Assembly (NCBI GenBank): GCA_016719785.1 | Contig: JADJYJ010000035.1 | Span: 124,001-188,000, forward strand | Length of the DNA stretch: 64,000 nt | DNA from: Candidatus Amarolinea dominans | GTDB taxonomy: Bacteria; Chloroflexota; Anaerolineae; SSC4; Amarolineaceae | Direction: 5' to 3' | Shown here: piece by piece, positions 6,662-14,648 of the stretch | How the letters are laid out: each line of letters starts with the position of its first letter | Position numbering within the stretch: the first letter of the stretch is position 1 | Translations under genes and position numbers: made by a program | Notes under the pieces: model-generated | Seen by the model: the letters and a program-made list of their open reading frames with translations, nothing else | Told to the model about the DNA's origin: nothing | Database searches by the model: none

Positions 6662-8842
6662 ATGCCCTATCCACTCTACGTCGCCTTCGTCTGGCACATG
6701 CACCAGCCCTACTACCGCGCGCCTGGGCAGACTGAAGCCCTGCTGCCGTGGGTGCGTCTGCATGCGGCCAAGGACTACCTCCACATGGTTGAAGTCCTGG
6801 CGAAGTACCCCGCCGTCCACGCCACCTTCAACCTGGTCCCATCCCTCACCGAGCAACTGCTCGACTACGCCGCCGGTCGCCTGACCGACCGCGTCATGTC
6901 CCTGGCGCAGCGCAGCGCCTGGACCGAGGAAGAAAAGACGTATCTCGTCAACATCTGCTACAGCGTCAACTGGCCCAACATCGCGCGCCGCTACCCCCGC
7001 TTCAACGAACTGATCGAACAGCGCGAGCGCGCCCTGCTCAATCCGCTGACCCTCAGCGATACCGACTACCGGGACCTCATCACCTGGTTCAACCTGGCCT
7101 GGACTGATCCCAACTGGTTGGAAAACGACCCTGAACTGTCCGCCCTCGTGCGCAAGGGGCGCCATTTCAGCCTGGCCGACACCATGGCCGTCATCCACAA
7201 ACATCTCAAGATGTGCGGCATGGCCCTGCAAAGCTACCGCGAGCGCGAGGCCCAGGGGCAAATCGAACTGACCACAAGCCCCTACTACCATCCTATCCTG
7301 CCGCTCCTGCAAGACAATCGTCATGCCCTGCGCCATTCGCCCGGCCTGCCCTTGCCGCCGTCCGGCTACAACTTCAGCGCACCGACCGATGCCGAAACCC
7401 AAGTGCGGCTGGCCGTTGCCCATCACAGTCAGCATTTGGGTCGCCTGCCGCGCGGACTGTGGCCGGCCGAAGGCGCCGTCTCCCCGGAGATTCTGCCCTA
7501 TGTCCAGGCCGCGGGCCTGCGCTGGCTGGCCTCGGATGAAGAGATCCTGGCCCGCAGTCTCGACATCCCCGTGGTTCGTGACCATGAGAAGCTCAACACC
7601 AACCCGGCCGCTTTCTACCAGCCCTATCGCCTGCTCGTTGACGACCAGCCCGGCCCCGCCATGATCTTCCGCGACCATGAGATGTCGGATCGCATTGGCT
7701 TTCTCTACCAGAACATCCACGGCGTGCAGGCGGCCGAAGACCTGGTCACCCGCCTGCAGTGGGTGCATTGGCGCCTGGGCGACACGCAGCCGTTCCTGCT
7801 GCCCATCATCCTGGACGGCGAGAACTGCTGGGAATGGTACGAACACAATGGTGATATTTTTCTCGACAGTCTTTATCAGCGCCTGCAGCAGAACCACGAA
7901 CTGCGCGCCGTCACCGTCAGCGAATACCTGGACACGCACCCCACTCGCGCCACCCTGCCGCACCTGGCAACCGGCTCCTGGATTCGCGGCGACCTGACCA
8001 CCTGGATCGGTGACCCTGAGCACACGCGCGCCTGGAGCGCCCTGGCCCGTACCCGCGCCGACCTGATCGCCTGGCAACAGGCGACCGTGGACATCGAGCC
8101 GGCGCAGTTGGCGCGTGCCTGGCAGGCCATCTACATCAGCGAAGGCAGCGATTGGTTCTGGTGGTATTCGCGCAACAACTCCTCCGACCAGGACCTGCTG
8201 TTCGACCAAACCTTCCGCGCCAACATGGCGGTGGTTTATGAAATCATGCATCAGGCCATTCCAGAGTGGGTGATGACACCCATTGCCCAGGGCGGCCGCC
8301 TGCTGTGGAACCATCAACAGCCAACCGCGCAGATCACCCCCAGACTGCGCGCCGCGGCGGATGCAGCCCCCGAGTGGAACGGCGCGGCCATCATCCAGGC
8401 CCGCGCGGTCAGCGGCGCCATGCAGCGCGCCGACGATCGCCCCAGCCCGCTGCAGATCATCCGCGTCGGCTATGACAACAACGCCCTGTACCTGCGCCTG
8501 GAACTTGCCACCAGCACTGCTCACACCGACATTGGCGTCAACCTGCGCACGGAAGCGCCAGGGCGGACATCCACAACGTGGGGCGTGCGCCGGATGGCAG
8601 CCGCGACGACAGCCTGGCTGCACCAGCAGACGAGCGACGGCTGGGAGCATGTAGGTACGGCGCCCACAGCCGTAGGTGAGCGCGTCATCGAAGTGGCCGT
8701 GCCCCTGGAGTCACTCGGACTGACCTTCGGGATGACCATCCATGTACAAGCCGACGCCAGCGACGACCGCCAGCGCATCGTCAGCCTGCCGTCCGAAGGC
8801 CCGCAAGCCATCCTCTTTGCGGCCCTGGCCCCACCCGCCTGA
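6662..8842 (+). CDS. Glycoside hydrolase family 57 protein
   Basis: This 726-residue cytoplasmic protein has no signal peptide. The GH57 (alpha-amylase / 4-alpha-glucanotransferase type) conserved regions are visible: HMHQPYY near residue 12, GLWPAEGAVS with the expected nucleophile Glu near 269, FRDHEMSDRIGF near 337 with the candidate acid/base Asp, and LDGENCWEWYEHNG near 385. The last ~170 residues form an extra beta-rich region (NALYLRLELA... EVAVPLESLGL) like DOMON-type or carbohydrate-binding domains. The substrate is probably an alpha-glucan, but the exact activity cannot be told. ATG 6662 has GAGGT six bases upstream; ATG 6650 is a weaker alternative. Confidence 0.9.
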   Translation: MPYPLYVAFVWHMHQPYYRAPGQTEALLPWVRLHAAKDYLHMVEVLAKYPAVHATFNLVPSLTEQLLDYAAGRLTDRVMSLAQRSAWTEEEKTYLVNICYSVNWPNIARRYPRFNELIEQRERALLNPLTLSDTDYRDLITWFNLAWTDPNWLENDPELSALVRKGRHFSLADTMAVIHKHLKMCGMALQSYREREAQGQIELTTSPYYHPILPLLQDNRHALRHSPGLPLPPSGYNFSAPTDAETQVRLAVAHHSQHLGRLPRGLWPAEGAVSPEILPYVQAAGLRWLASDEEILARSLDIPVVRDHEKLNTNPAAFYQPYRLLVDDQPGPAMIFRDHEMSDRIGFLYQNIHGVQAAEDLVTRLQWVHWRLGDTQPFLLPIILDGENCWEWYEHNGDIFLDSLYQRLQQNHELRAVTVSEYLDTHPTRATLPHLATGSWIRGDLTTWIGDPEHTRAWSALARTRADLIAWQQATVDIEPAQLARAWQAIYISEGSDWFWWYSRNNSSDQDLLFDQTFRANMAVVYEIMHQAIPEWVMTPIAQGGRLLWNHQQPTAQITPRLRAAADAAPEWNGAAIIQARAVSGAMQRADDRPSPLQIIRVGYDNNALYLRLELATSTAHTDIGVNLRTEAPGRTSTTWGVRRMAAATTAWLHQQTSDGWEHVGTAPTAVGERVIEVAVPLESLGLTFGMTIHVQADASDDRQRIVSLPSEGPQAILFAALAPPA

Positions 8843-8849
8843 TGGTTGT

Positions 8850-8867
8850 TTCGTGTCAATTCGTGGC
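8850..8867. repeat. AATTCGTG-type dispersed repeat, short copy A
   Basis: TTCGTGTCAATTCGTGGC followed by AAAAGTCGG matches the right arm of the longer copies at 14294-14334, 27980-28124 and 35459-35525. A run of nine G (8889-8897) follows in the same intergenic stretch. Confidence 0.6.
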
Positions 8868-8924
8868 AAAAGTCGGCCCGGCGGGCGTGGGGGGGGGACA
8901 GAGCTGTTAACGAGTCGAGCATAT

Positions 8925-8960
8925 CACGCGCGGCGATCTGCCAAGAGGCAAAATTTGGGG
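8925..8960. repeat. Short dispersed repeat, copy 1 of 2
   Basis: The segment containing CGCGCGGCG..CTG.CAAGAGG and then CAAAATTTGGGG recurs at 35287-35322 with only a few differences. Both copies lie in non-coding DNA beside a copy of the AATTCGTG-type repeat family. Confidence 0.65.
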
Positions 8961-8993
8961 CGGGGGTGAGCGGGCGACCGGGCCGCGGTGAAT

Positions 8994-9022
8994 TTGGACG
9001 CTGCGCAGATTTCGAGTAAGAT
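8994..9022 (+). promoter_or_regulatory. Promoter of rplI
   Basis: TTGGAC at 8994-8999 and TAAGAT at 9017-9022 have a 17-bp spacer. The transcript would start near 9029, about 40 nt before the rplI ATG. Confidence 0.65.
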
Positions 9023-9070
9023 GGCGCTACGTGGAAAACGAACCCAAGCAGAGGAGTCAGAGAGCAGATC

Positions 9071-9523
9071 ATGGAAGTGCTTTTATTGAAAGACGTGCCG
9101 GCCCTGGGCCATGCCGGTGACATCAAGAAGGTAACGGGCGGCTATGCGGCTAATTATTTGATCCCACGTGGGCTGGCTACACCCGCGACCGGTGGTGTAC
9201 GTCAGCAGGTCAAAGACATCAAGGATGCGACAACCCGCCGCCAGACACGCGAACGTCAGCAGGCGCAATCCCTGGCCGAGCGCATGACGGCCACGACACT
9301 CACGTTCACGGCCAAGGCCGGCGAGTCAGGCCGTCTCTACGGGTCGATCACTGGCGCTGATATTGCCACCGCGCTCGAAAAGGCATTGGGGCAGCCGGTG
9401 GACAAGCGCACCATTTTGCTTGAACACCCCATCCGCGAGGTTGGCACGCACAGCGTGGGCGTCAAGTTGCTGGGGGACATTCGACCCGACGTCAAGGTTG
9501 TGGTCAATCACGAGGAGCAGTAA
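9071..9523 (+). CDS. rplI: Large ribosomal subunit protein bL9
   Basis: This 150-residue bL9 protein binds 23S rRNA at the base of the L1 stalk. It has the N-terminal domain MEVLLLKDVPALGHAGDIKKV with the conserved GYAANYLIPRGLA segment, a long connecting helix (about 45-75) and the C-terminal domain with AGESGRLYGSIT and HPIREVGTHSVGVKL. Length is typical. It stands alone instead of in the common rpsF-ssb-rpsR-rplI cluster, with its own promoter and a strong terminator (9563-9600) shared with the convergent gene. Confidence 0.97.
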   Translation: MEVLLLKDVPALGHAGDIKKVTGGYAANYLIPRGLATPATGGVRQQVKDIKDATTRRQTRERQQAQSLAERMTATTLTFTAKAGESGRLYGSITGADIATALEKALGQPVDKRTILLEHPIREVGTHSVGVKLLGDIRPDVKVVVNHEEQ

Positions 9524-9562
9524 ATCTTCGTCCGCTTTCGGGAAATGCCCGGTTGAGTCAGG

Positions 9563-9600
9563 GAGCCTGCGAAACGCCCGTTTCGCAGGCTCTCTTTATT
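9563..9600 (+). terminator. Strong terminator between rplI and the convergent membrane protein gene
   Basis: GAGCCTGCGAAAC (9563-9575) and GTTTCGCAGGCTC (9580-9592) form a perfect 13-bp stem with a 4-nt loop, followed by TCTTTATT. Because the next gene converges from the right, it may work in both directions. Confidence 0.9.
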
Positions 9601-9624
9601 GCACCGATCAGGCGCGTGGGCTGT

Positions 9625-11613
9625 CTAGGGTTCGATCGGTATCTGAATGCTGCCCAGGTTCTCGAAGCTGCCGCTGTCAAGCTGACGGTAGATGACGATC
9701 TGCGCCGCATCCGGACGCTGCTGATCGGGCAAGGGCAGGCGAAAAACGTCGGTGATGGCTTCGCCGGCGCTCCACGCGGTGGTGGGATACAGGCCGGCGA
9801 CCGGGTGGCGTACATCGAATTGAACGAGCTGATCTGCCGCCTGCAGTGCCTGCCCCTGGCGAATGGCGCGTATGGACACCGCCCAGTCCGCGGCCGGCCG
9901 CGCCTGCGCCAGCCAGGTGACGCGCACTTCAAGGCTCGGCGTCAACGGCCTGGATGGCGCCCATCCGGGCCAATCGTCTGCGCGCTGCGGTTCGACCAGG
10001 CGCGCGGTGACGCTGAGCAAGGCCAGACCATCGCCGATGACCTGGGCGTCTGGTTTAGCGGCGGCCAGCGCGGGCGCGGCCATCACCTCAATCAAGTTGG
10101 CGCTGACGGCTCGCCAATGCGGCTGCGCTGTGACCTCCTGCGCGACCAGGGGCGCGGCCGCCACCGAAGTGAAAAGCCGCCCGCCCGTGATCAAGATGTC
10201 GCGGGCCTCCGCGCTTGTCAGCGGGCGCACGTCTGGCCGCACGCCGCCGATGATGGTCAGGTAGCGCAGGGCGTCAGCCTCGGCTGTGGTCGCCAGGATG
10301 TGCGCCGCGGACGGCGCATCCGCCAAGAGATCCCAGCCTGGCGCCAGCCCCGTGTCGGTGATTCGATCGGACTGATCGGCGCGCCCAAAGTTGAACAGCA
10401 GGCGGCTGCCCAGCAGCAGACCGAGCGCCAGCAGCAGCAGCGCCGGCACGCGGCGCGCCCAGCGGCCGCTGTACACTGCGCCGGCCGTGGCGCGCTTCCA
10501 GACCCGGTCGGCTGCCACGCCTAACCCCAACGCCAGCAGGGCATAGACCGGCATCACCACCTGGTACCAGTTGCCCAGGCGGTCAATGAAACTGAAGGCG
10601 ACGTAGATGAGGGCGGCGCCGGCCAGCAGGCCACCCAGGCGCCGACCGAGGAGCGCCCAGCCCGCAAGACCGGCCAGCGTGCCCAGGGGCGTCAGCTCAC
10701 GCCAGAGCAGCGCGGGCCATTCGACCGTCCACGGGGGCGTGAGCGACCAGGTCAATTCGCTGCGGCCCTGGCCGGTGCTGATGAAATGCCAGAACCAGTC
10801 CCAGGTGCTCAACCAGACGCCGCTGCCGCGCCATTCCGGATGCTGCGCGCCACGCAGGTAGATGAAGGCGTAGCTGAGCAGCGGGAGCAGGGCGATGACC
10901 AGGAGCTGAGCGAGGAAGCGCGGCCGGCGTAGGAGATCAGGCTGCTGGCGGAGCACCAGCCAGGCGATGGGTGGGACAATCGCCAGGACTGTGACCATGT
11001 GGCTGAGCGCAAGCCCCGTCAGGAGGGCGATGAGCATCAGCCAGCGGTCGGCCGCGTGAGGGGAGCCGACGGCTGCGCCTGCGCGTGGTGCAGCTTCCAG
11101 CCAGCGACAGGCGGCCCAGACGAACAGCAACGTGTGCAGCACGGCCGAGGTGTACTGTTCGGTGGTGACGGCGTAGAACCAGAAGAAGTAGGTGGTGGCG
11201 TAGATGGCGGCGGCGAGCCAGGCCAGCGGCCAGTTGTGCTGGGTCAGGCGCAGAAGCAGCCGATAGAGCAGGGCCAACGTCAGCAGCGCCCACCATGTGG
11301 AGTAGCCGGCCAGCAGGCTGACGGGGTTGACCTGGGGCAGCAGCAGGCGTCCGCCGTGGAACCAGAGCCAACCGCCCAAGGTGTAGAGCGGATAGCCGGG
11401 CGCGTTGCTTGGTCGTGCCTGCACCTGGGCATACTGGTGCGTGATCAGGTCGCCGCCGGCCAATTCACCGGCGCGCAATCCATTATCCAGCGTGGATAGG
11501 TAGAGGCAACAAGCCCCAATCAGCAGCACGATCAGCCCCATGCGGGCCGGCCGTCGCGGGTGTTGCAAGCGCGAGTGTTGATGGAAAGCCACGAAACGAG
11601 TCTGCCAGATCAT
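9625..11613 (-). CDS. DUF2723-type polytopic membrane protein (glycosyltransferase-like)
   Basis: This 662-residue protein starts with a first membrane segment (GLIVLLIGACCLYLSTL), then the DUF2723 signature in which the loop after it carries GELAGGDLITHQYAQVQARPS...GYPLYTLGGWLW. About ten more membrane segments follow, with a ~200-residue soluble C-terminal part. DUF2723 proteins resemble GT-C protein O-mannosyltransferases, and the acidic residue in the first loop is the likely catalytic position. The donor and acceptor are unknown. The start is ATG 11613, which coincides with the predicted transcript start of a TTGACA-17-TACAGT promoter, so the mRNA may be leaderless. An upstream TTG at 11649 overlaps the -35 box and is rejected. 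Confidence 0.8.
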   Translation of the reverse strand: MIWQTRFVAFHQHSRLQHPRRPARMGLIVLLIGACCLYLSTLDNGLRAGELAGGDLITHQYAQVQARPSNAPGYPLYTLGGWLWFHGGRLLLPQVNPVSLLAGYSTWWALLTLALLYRLLLRLTQHNWPLAWLAAAIYATTYFFWFYAVTTEQYTSAVLHTLLFVWAACRWLEAAPRAGAAVGSPHAADRWLMLIALLTGLALSHMVTVLAIVPPIAWLVLRQQPDLLRRPRFLAQLLVIALLPLLSYAFIYLRGAQHPEWRGSGVWLSTWDWFWHFISTGQGRSELTWSLTPPWTVEWPALLWRELTPLGTLAGLAGWALLGRRLGGLLAGAALIYVAFSFIDRLGNWYQVVMPVYALLALGLGVAADRVWKRATAGAVYSGRWARRVPALLLLALGLLLGSRLLFNFGRADQSDRITDTGLAPGWDLLADAPSAAHILATTAEADALRYLTIIGGVRPDVRPLTSAEARDILITGGRLFTSVAAAPLVAQEVTAQPHWRAVSANLIEVMAAPALAAAKPDAQVIGDGLALLSVTARLVEPQRADDWPGWAPSRPLTPSLEVRVTWLAQARPAADWAVSIRAIRQGQALQAADQLVQFDVRHPVAGLYPTTAWSAGEAITDVFRLPLPDQQRPDAAQIVIYRQLDSGSFENLGSIQIPIEP

Positions 11614-11620
11614 GGGCTGC

Positions 11621-11649
11621 ACTGTAGCATTGCTCACAGGCTTTGTCAA
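11621..11649 (-). promoter_or_regulatory. Promoter of the DUF2723 gene (leaderless transcript)
   Basis: On the minus strand TTGACA (11649-11644) and TACAGT (11626-11621) are separated by 17 bp. The expected start point is about 11614, next to the ATG at 11613. Confidence 0.7.
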
Positions 11650-11733
11650 CCAGCAAACGTTACATTTTAGGGGTAGTCCATGTACGCGGACTTTGACTTT
11701 GTTGCGGCGGCTTGGTGTCGCCCGGCTTATGCA

Positions 11734-11763
11734 TTATCACAATGTGCTGGTCTATGATATACT
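11734..11763 (+). promoter_or_regulatory. Promoter of the Uma2-family gene
   Basis: TTATCA at 11734-11739 and TATACT at 11758-11763 with an 18-bp spacer precede the gene. The Shine-Dalgarno site GGAGGG is about 7 nt before ATG 11808. Confidence 0.55.
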
Positions 11764-11807
11764 TGCATACAACTGCTTTGCGTGTAAGCAGCGCGGAGGG
11801 ATGAACG

Positions 11808-12602
11808 ATGTTGGATCTACGAACAGAAGCGCGGCCAGTCGGCTTTGACTTCATGATGCTCGAGTTACCTACAGAGGATGGTGTCCCCTTGGAATCAAAT
11901 TGGCATCGTATCGAGATGAACCTGCTGATTGACTCGCTGCACTATCATTGGCGCCAGCGCACCGACTATTTTGCCGGTGGCAACATGTTCATCTACTTCA
12001 GTGCGGAGCAAGTGCGCAATCGAGACTATCGCGGGCCTGATTTTTTCATGGTCACTGGGGTGGATGGCAGCCGTGATCGGGGCGCCTGGATCGTCTGGGA
12101 GGAGAACGGCCGCTATCCGAATGTCATCATCGAGCTGGCCTCTCCATCCACGATTCATACCGATTTGGGATTCAAGAAGGACCTGTACGAGCGGGTGTTT
12201 CGCACGACGGAGTATTTCTGCTATGACCCCGGCGGACCTGAGCTACTGGGGTGGCGTCTGGACGCCGGCGAATACCGCGCCCTGAAACCGAATGCGCATG
12301 GTTGGCTCTGGAGTCATGAACTCGACGCCTGGTTGGGCGCCTGGCAGGGCGAGTTCCTGCGCCTGCAGCAGACCTGGCTGCGTCTCTATGGGTCGGATGG
12401 GGCTTTGATTCCCGTTGTTGGCGAGGCCGAAGCCCAGCGCGCCGCGACTGAAGCGCAGCGCGCCGCGACTGAAGCGCAGCGCGCCGCGACTGAAGCGCAG
12501 CGCGCACACGAAGCCTTGCAGCGCGCTGAGGTGGCCGAGACAGAGGTTGCCCGCCTGCGAGCGCTCCTGGCAGGGAAAAACGGAACCCATGGCAACGGTT
12601 GA
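11808..12602 (+). CDS. Uma2 family (DUF820, PD-(D/E)XK nuclease-fold) protein
   Basis: This 264-residue protein has the Uma2/DUF820 core: YFSAEQVRNRDYRGPDFFMVTGV, where the Asp of PDFF is the expected metal ligand, then NVIIELASPSTIHTDLGFKKDLYERVFRTTEYFCYDP, with E and K at the catalytic E-x-K-like position. The family is very abundant in Chloroflexota and cyanobacteria and has a restriction-endonuclease fold, but no proven role. The C terminus (about residues 205-255) is a charged Glu/Ala/Arg helix made of seven-residue units (EAQRAAT), probably a coiled coil, encoded by 21-bp tandem DNA repeats at 12429-12509. It has a good promoter and ribosome-binding site. Confidence 0.85.
   Translation: MLDLRTEARPVGFDFMMLELPTEDGVPLESNWHRIEMNLLIDSLHYHWRQRTDYFAGGNMFIYFSAEQVRNRDYRGPDFFMVTGVDGSRDRGAWIVWEENGRYPNVIIELASPSTIHTDLGFKKDLYERVFRTTEYFCYDPGGPELLGWRLDAGEYRALKPNAHGWLWSHELDAWLGAWQGEFLRLQQTWLRLYGSDGALIPVVGEAEAQRAATEAQRAATEAQRAATEAQRAHEALQRAEVAETEVARLRALLAGKNGTHGNG
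12429..12509 (+). repeat. 21-bp in-frame tandem repeat in the Uma2-family gene
   Basis: Three 21-bp units (12429-12449, 12450-12470, 12471-12491) plus a partial fourth unit encode EAQRAAT repeated. Units 2 and 3 are identical at the DNA level and unit 1 differs at one base, so the number may vary between strains and would lengthen the coiled coil by one heptad per unit. Confidence 0.85.
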
Positions 12603-12715
12603 GCAGGCACGTCTCATGCCGGGCCAGGCGGGATCAGGCCGCACGTGGGCGCGCTGACTGAACGGAATCAGCAAACAAGAGAGTCGGCAAGCAGAGAGAA
12701 CAAAGGTAGAGAGTC

Positions 12716-13492
12716 ATGGGAGTGAACGGAAACGGATCGCGGCCGCGACAGGCATTGATTGGCATTCCGAGCGCGCGCGATCGCTCGCAGCGTTATTTTG
12801 GCCTGTCCATCTATATCCAGAATCGCATGTACGTCCAGGGCGTCACCCTGGCTGGCGGCGCACCTATTACCATCCCCTTGGAATTGGACGAGGCGACGCT
12901 GCGCACGATCTACGATAGCCTGGATGGCGTTTTTCTGCCGGGCGGAGAGGATATTGATCCCGCGCTGTACGAGGAAGAACCGCACGAACTCCTGGGCGCA
13001 GTGGACGCGGAGCGCGACCGCACCGAATCATTGCTGACGCGCTGGGCGTTGCAGGAGAACAAGCCGATCATGGCCATCTGTCGCGGCGCCCAGATGCTCA
13101 ATGTGGTGGCCGGTGGCTCTCTCTTTCAGGACATCACCGCACTGCGGCCCCAGTCCGAAAAGCATGACTACTTCCCGCCCCAATTCGAGCGTTTCCGTAT
13201 CAGCCACGAGATCGAGGTAGACACGGGCAGCCGGCTGCACGACATCATCGGCGGCGAGCATTCGGTCAACAGTATGCACCATCAGTCGGTCAAGGCGCTG
13301 GGCAACAACCTGCGCGCCGCCGCCTGGGCGCCTGACGGGGTCATCGAAGCCGTCGAGGCGATCAATCACCCCTTTGCCATCGGCCTGCAGTGGCATCCTG
13401 AGGAATTGGCCCCGCGCAATGATGCCGCCATGCTGCGCATCTTCCAGACGTTCGTGCAGACGGCGGTCGAGTCGCGGCGCAACGGGCACTGA
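12716..13492 (+). CDS. Class I glutamine amidotransferase-like peptidase C26 (gamma-glutamyl-GABA hydrolase-like)
   Basis: This 258-residue protein belongs to the C26 / PuuD-like family that hydrolyses gamma-glutamyl amide bonds. Motifs are LPGGEDIDPALY near 74-85, the nucleophile elbow MAICRGAQMLNV with C122, SVNSMHHQSVK, and GLQWHPEE with H227 and E229 completing the triad. A natural substrate cannot be told from sequence. ATG 12716 is preceded by AGGTAGAG. The stop is only 7 bases before the murI start, so the two are likely one transcript. The role may be in gamma-glutamyl compound or peptidoglycan-related glutamate metabolism, which is an inference from the neighbour. Confidence 0.88.
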   Translation: MGVNGNGSRPRQALIGIPSARDRSQRYFGLSIYIQNRMYVQGVTLAGGAPITIPLELDEATLRTIYDSLDGVFLPGGEDIDPALYEEEPHELLGAVDAERDRTESLLTRWALQENKPIMAICRGAQMLNVVAGGSLFQDITALRPQSEKHDYFPPQFERFRISHEIEVDTGSRLHDIIGGEHSVNSMHHQSVKALGNNLRAAAWAPDGVIEAVEAINHPFAIGLQWHPEELAPRNDAAMLRIFQTFVQTAVESRRNGH

Positions 13493-13499
13493 GCCATCT

Positions 13500-14303
13500 G
13501 TGGCATCCATCGGTATTTTTGATTCTGGTGTAGGCGGTCTCTCGGTTTGGCGAGAGATCGCCTTTTTGCTGCCTGACGTGGACTTGATCTATTTTGCCGA
13601 TCAGGGCTACTGCCCGTATGGACCACGCACGCTGCCCGACATTCGTCAACGTGTTGAGAAAGTGGCTCGTTTCTTGCTGGCCCAGGAAATCGAGCTGCTC
13701 GTCGTCGCGTGCAATACCGCCTCGGCCGCGGCGCTGTCGCACTTGCGCGGGCTGTTCGATCTGCCCATCGTAGGTATGGAGCCGGCGCTGAAGCCGGCCG
13801 TGGAGAAAACCAACAGCGGCAAGGTGGCGGTCATGGCGACACCGGCCACCTTTCAGGGCGAACCCTTCGGACGCTTGATGGCGCGCTTTGCGCACGGCGT
13901 GCAGGTGTTCGTGCAGCCCTGTCCGGGCCTGGTGGAGCAGGTGGAGCAGGGTGATTTGGACGGCCCGGCCACCCAGCGCCTGCTGCACCGTTACCTGGAC
14001 GGTCTGCCGGCTCAAGGCGTGGATGAGTTGGTGCTGGGCTGTACGCACTACCCGTTTCTGCGCCCGGCGATCGAGGCGGTCGTTGGGGCAGGCGTCCAGG
14101 TGATAGACCCAGCGCCGGCCGTCGCCCGGCAGGCGCGGCGCCTGTGGGAGCGGCTGGAGACAAAACCGCTGACAAGCTCAGTCCCACAGCGGCGCTTCTA
14201 CACCACCGGGCCGGCTGAGCGCCTTCGCCAGCAGCTCTGGCAACTGCTCGGCCCCAAAGCGGCGCACCAGGCCAACGTGCAGACAGCGTCTCTCCACGAA
14301 TAA
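13500..14303 (+). CDS. murI: Glutamate racemase
   Basis: MurI makes D-glutamate for peptidoglycan. The 267-residue product has IGIFDSGVGGLSV with D8, the first catalytic Cys in VACNTASAAAL (C71), the second in LGCTHYPFL (C181) followed by H183, and YCPYGPRT. The best start is GTG 13500: it gives the normal family N terminus, and a longer open frame beginning at 13374 overlaps the upstream gene. It is translationally close-coupled to the C26 gene. The last two codons and the stop lie within the left arm of a dispersed AATTCGTG-type repeat (14294-14334), so the C terminus was probably set by insertion of that repeat. Confidence 0.95.
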   Translation: MASIGIFDSGVGGLSVWREIAFLLPDVDLIYFADQGYCPYGPRTLPDIRQRVEKVARFLLAQEIELLVVACNTASAAALSHLRGLFDLPIVGMEPALKPAVEKTNSGKVAVMATPATFQGEPFGRLMARFAHGVQVFVQPCPGLVEQVEQGDLDGPATQRLLHRYLDGLPAQGVDELVLGCTHYPFLRPAIEAVVGAGVQVIDPAPAVARQARRLWERLETKPLTSSVPQRRFYTTGPAERLRQQLWQLLGPKAAHQANVQTASLHE

Positions 14304-14334
14304 CCAATTCGTGCCAATTCGTGTAATTCGTGGC
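14294..14334. repeat. AATTCGTG-type dispersed repeat, copy B
   Basis: CCACGAAT (14294-14301) is followed by three AATTCGTG-like units ending in ATTCGTGGC at 14334, the same elements as in copies C and D. It covers the murI stop codon. Confidence 0.7.
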
Positions 14335-14365
14335 GAAAATATCCCCACTTTTATCCCAAATTTAT

Positions 14366-14388
14366 CCCAAACGCTTTTTGGGTTATTT
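14366..14388 (+). terminator. Weak terminator-like hairpin after murI
   Basis: CCCAAA (14366-14371) pairs with TTTGGG (14377-14382), followed by TTATTT. The stem is short, so the call is tentative. Confidence 0.35.
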
Positions 14389-14648
14389 CAGGATGCGCAT
14401 TAGGCTGCAAGCTGGTAGATGATAGGTCGGTAACGGGGTGGGGGAATGGGTTTGCCGGCGGCGCGGGCGGCGTCGAGCCAGGCGTGCTTGGCGATCTCGG
14501 CTTGGGCCAGGGCATCGGCGGGGGTCAGGCCGAAGGCAGAGCACATGCGCAGATCGGGGATATCGGCGATATACCCTTCATCCTCCTCGCTGTAGAAGAT
14601 GTTGATGTGATAATCTTGTGGTGTCACAGTTCCTTCGTTATTTCAGGA
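14382..14648. repeat. 12-bp direct repeats bracketing the HicB gene
   Basis: GTTATTTCAGGA occurs at 14382-14393 and again at 14637-14648. The right copy encodes the end (LK and stop) of the AlbA_2 protein. This looks like a duplicated boundary around a 243-bp insert. Confidence 0.55.
14400..14627 (-). CDS. Orphan HicB-like antitoxin
   Basis: This 75-residue protein has the HicB N-terminal fold: YHINIFYSEEDEGYIADIPDLRMCSAFGLTPADALAQAEIAKHAWLDAARAAGKPIPPP. That is the partial RNase-H-like fold of HicB family antitoxins. No HicA partner (a ~60-75-residue double-stranded RNA-binding-like toxin) is adjacent, so it is an orphan or has another role. The gene is bracketed by a 12-bp direct repeat (14382-14393 and 14637-14648), the second copy of which is the 3' end of the next gene. 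This suggests it was inserted there. Confidence 0.75.
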   Translation of the reverse strand: MTPQDYHINIFYSEEDEGYIADIPDLRMCSAFGLTPADALAQAEIAKHAWLDAARAAGKPIPPPRYRPIIYQLAA

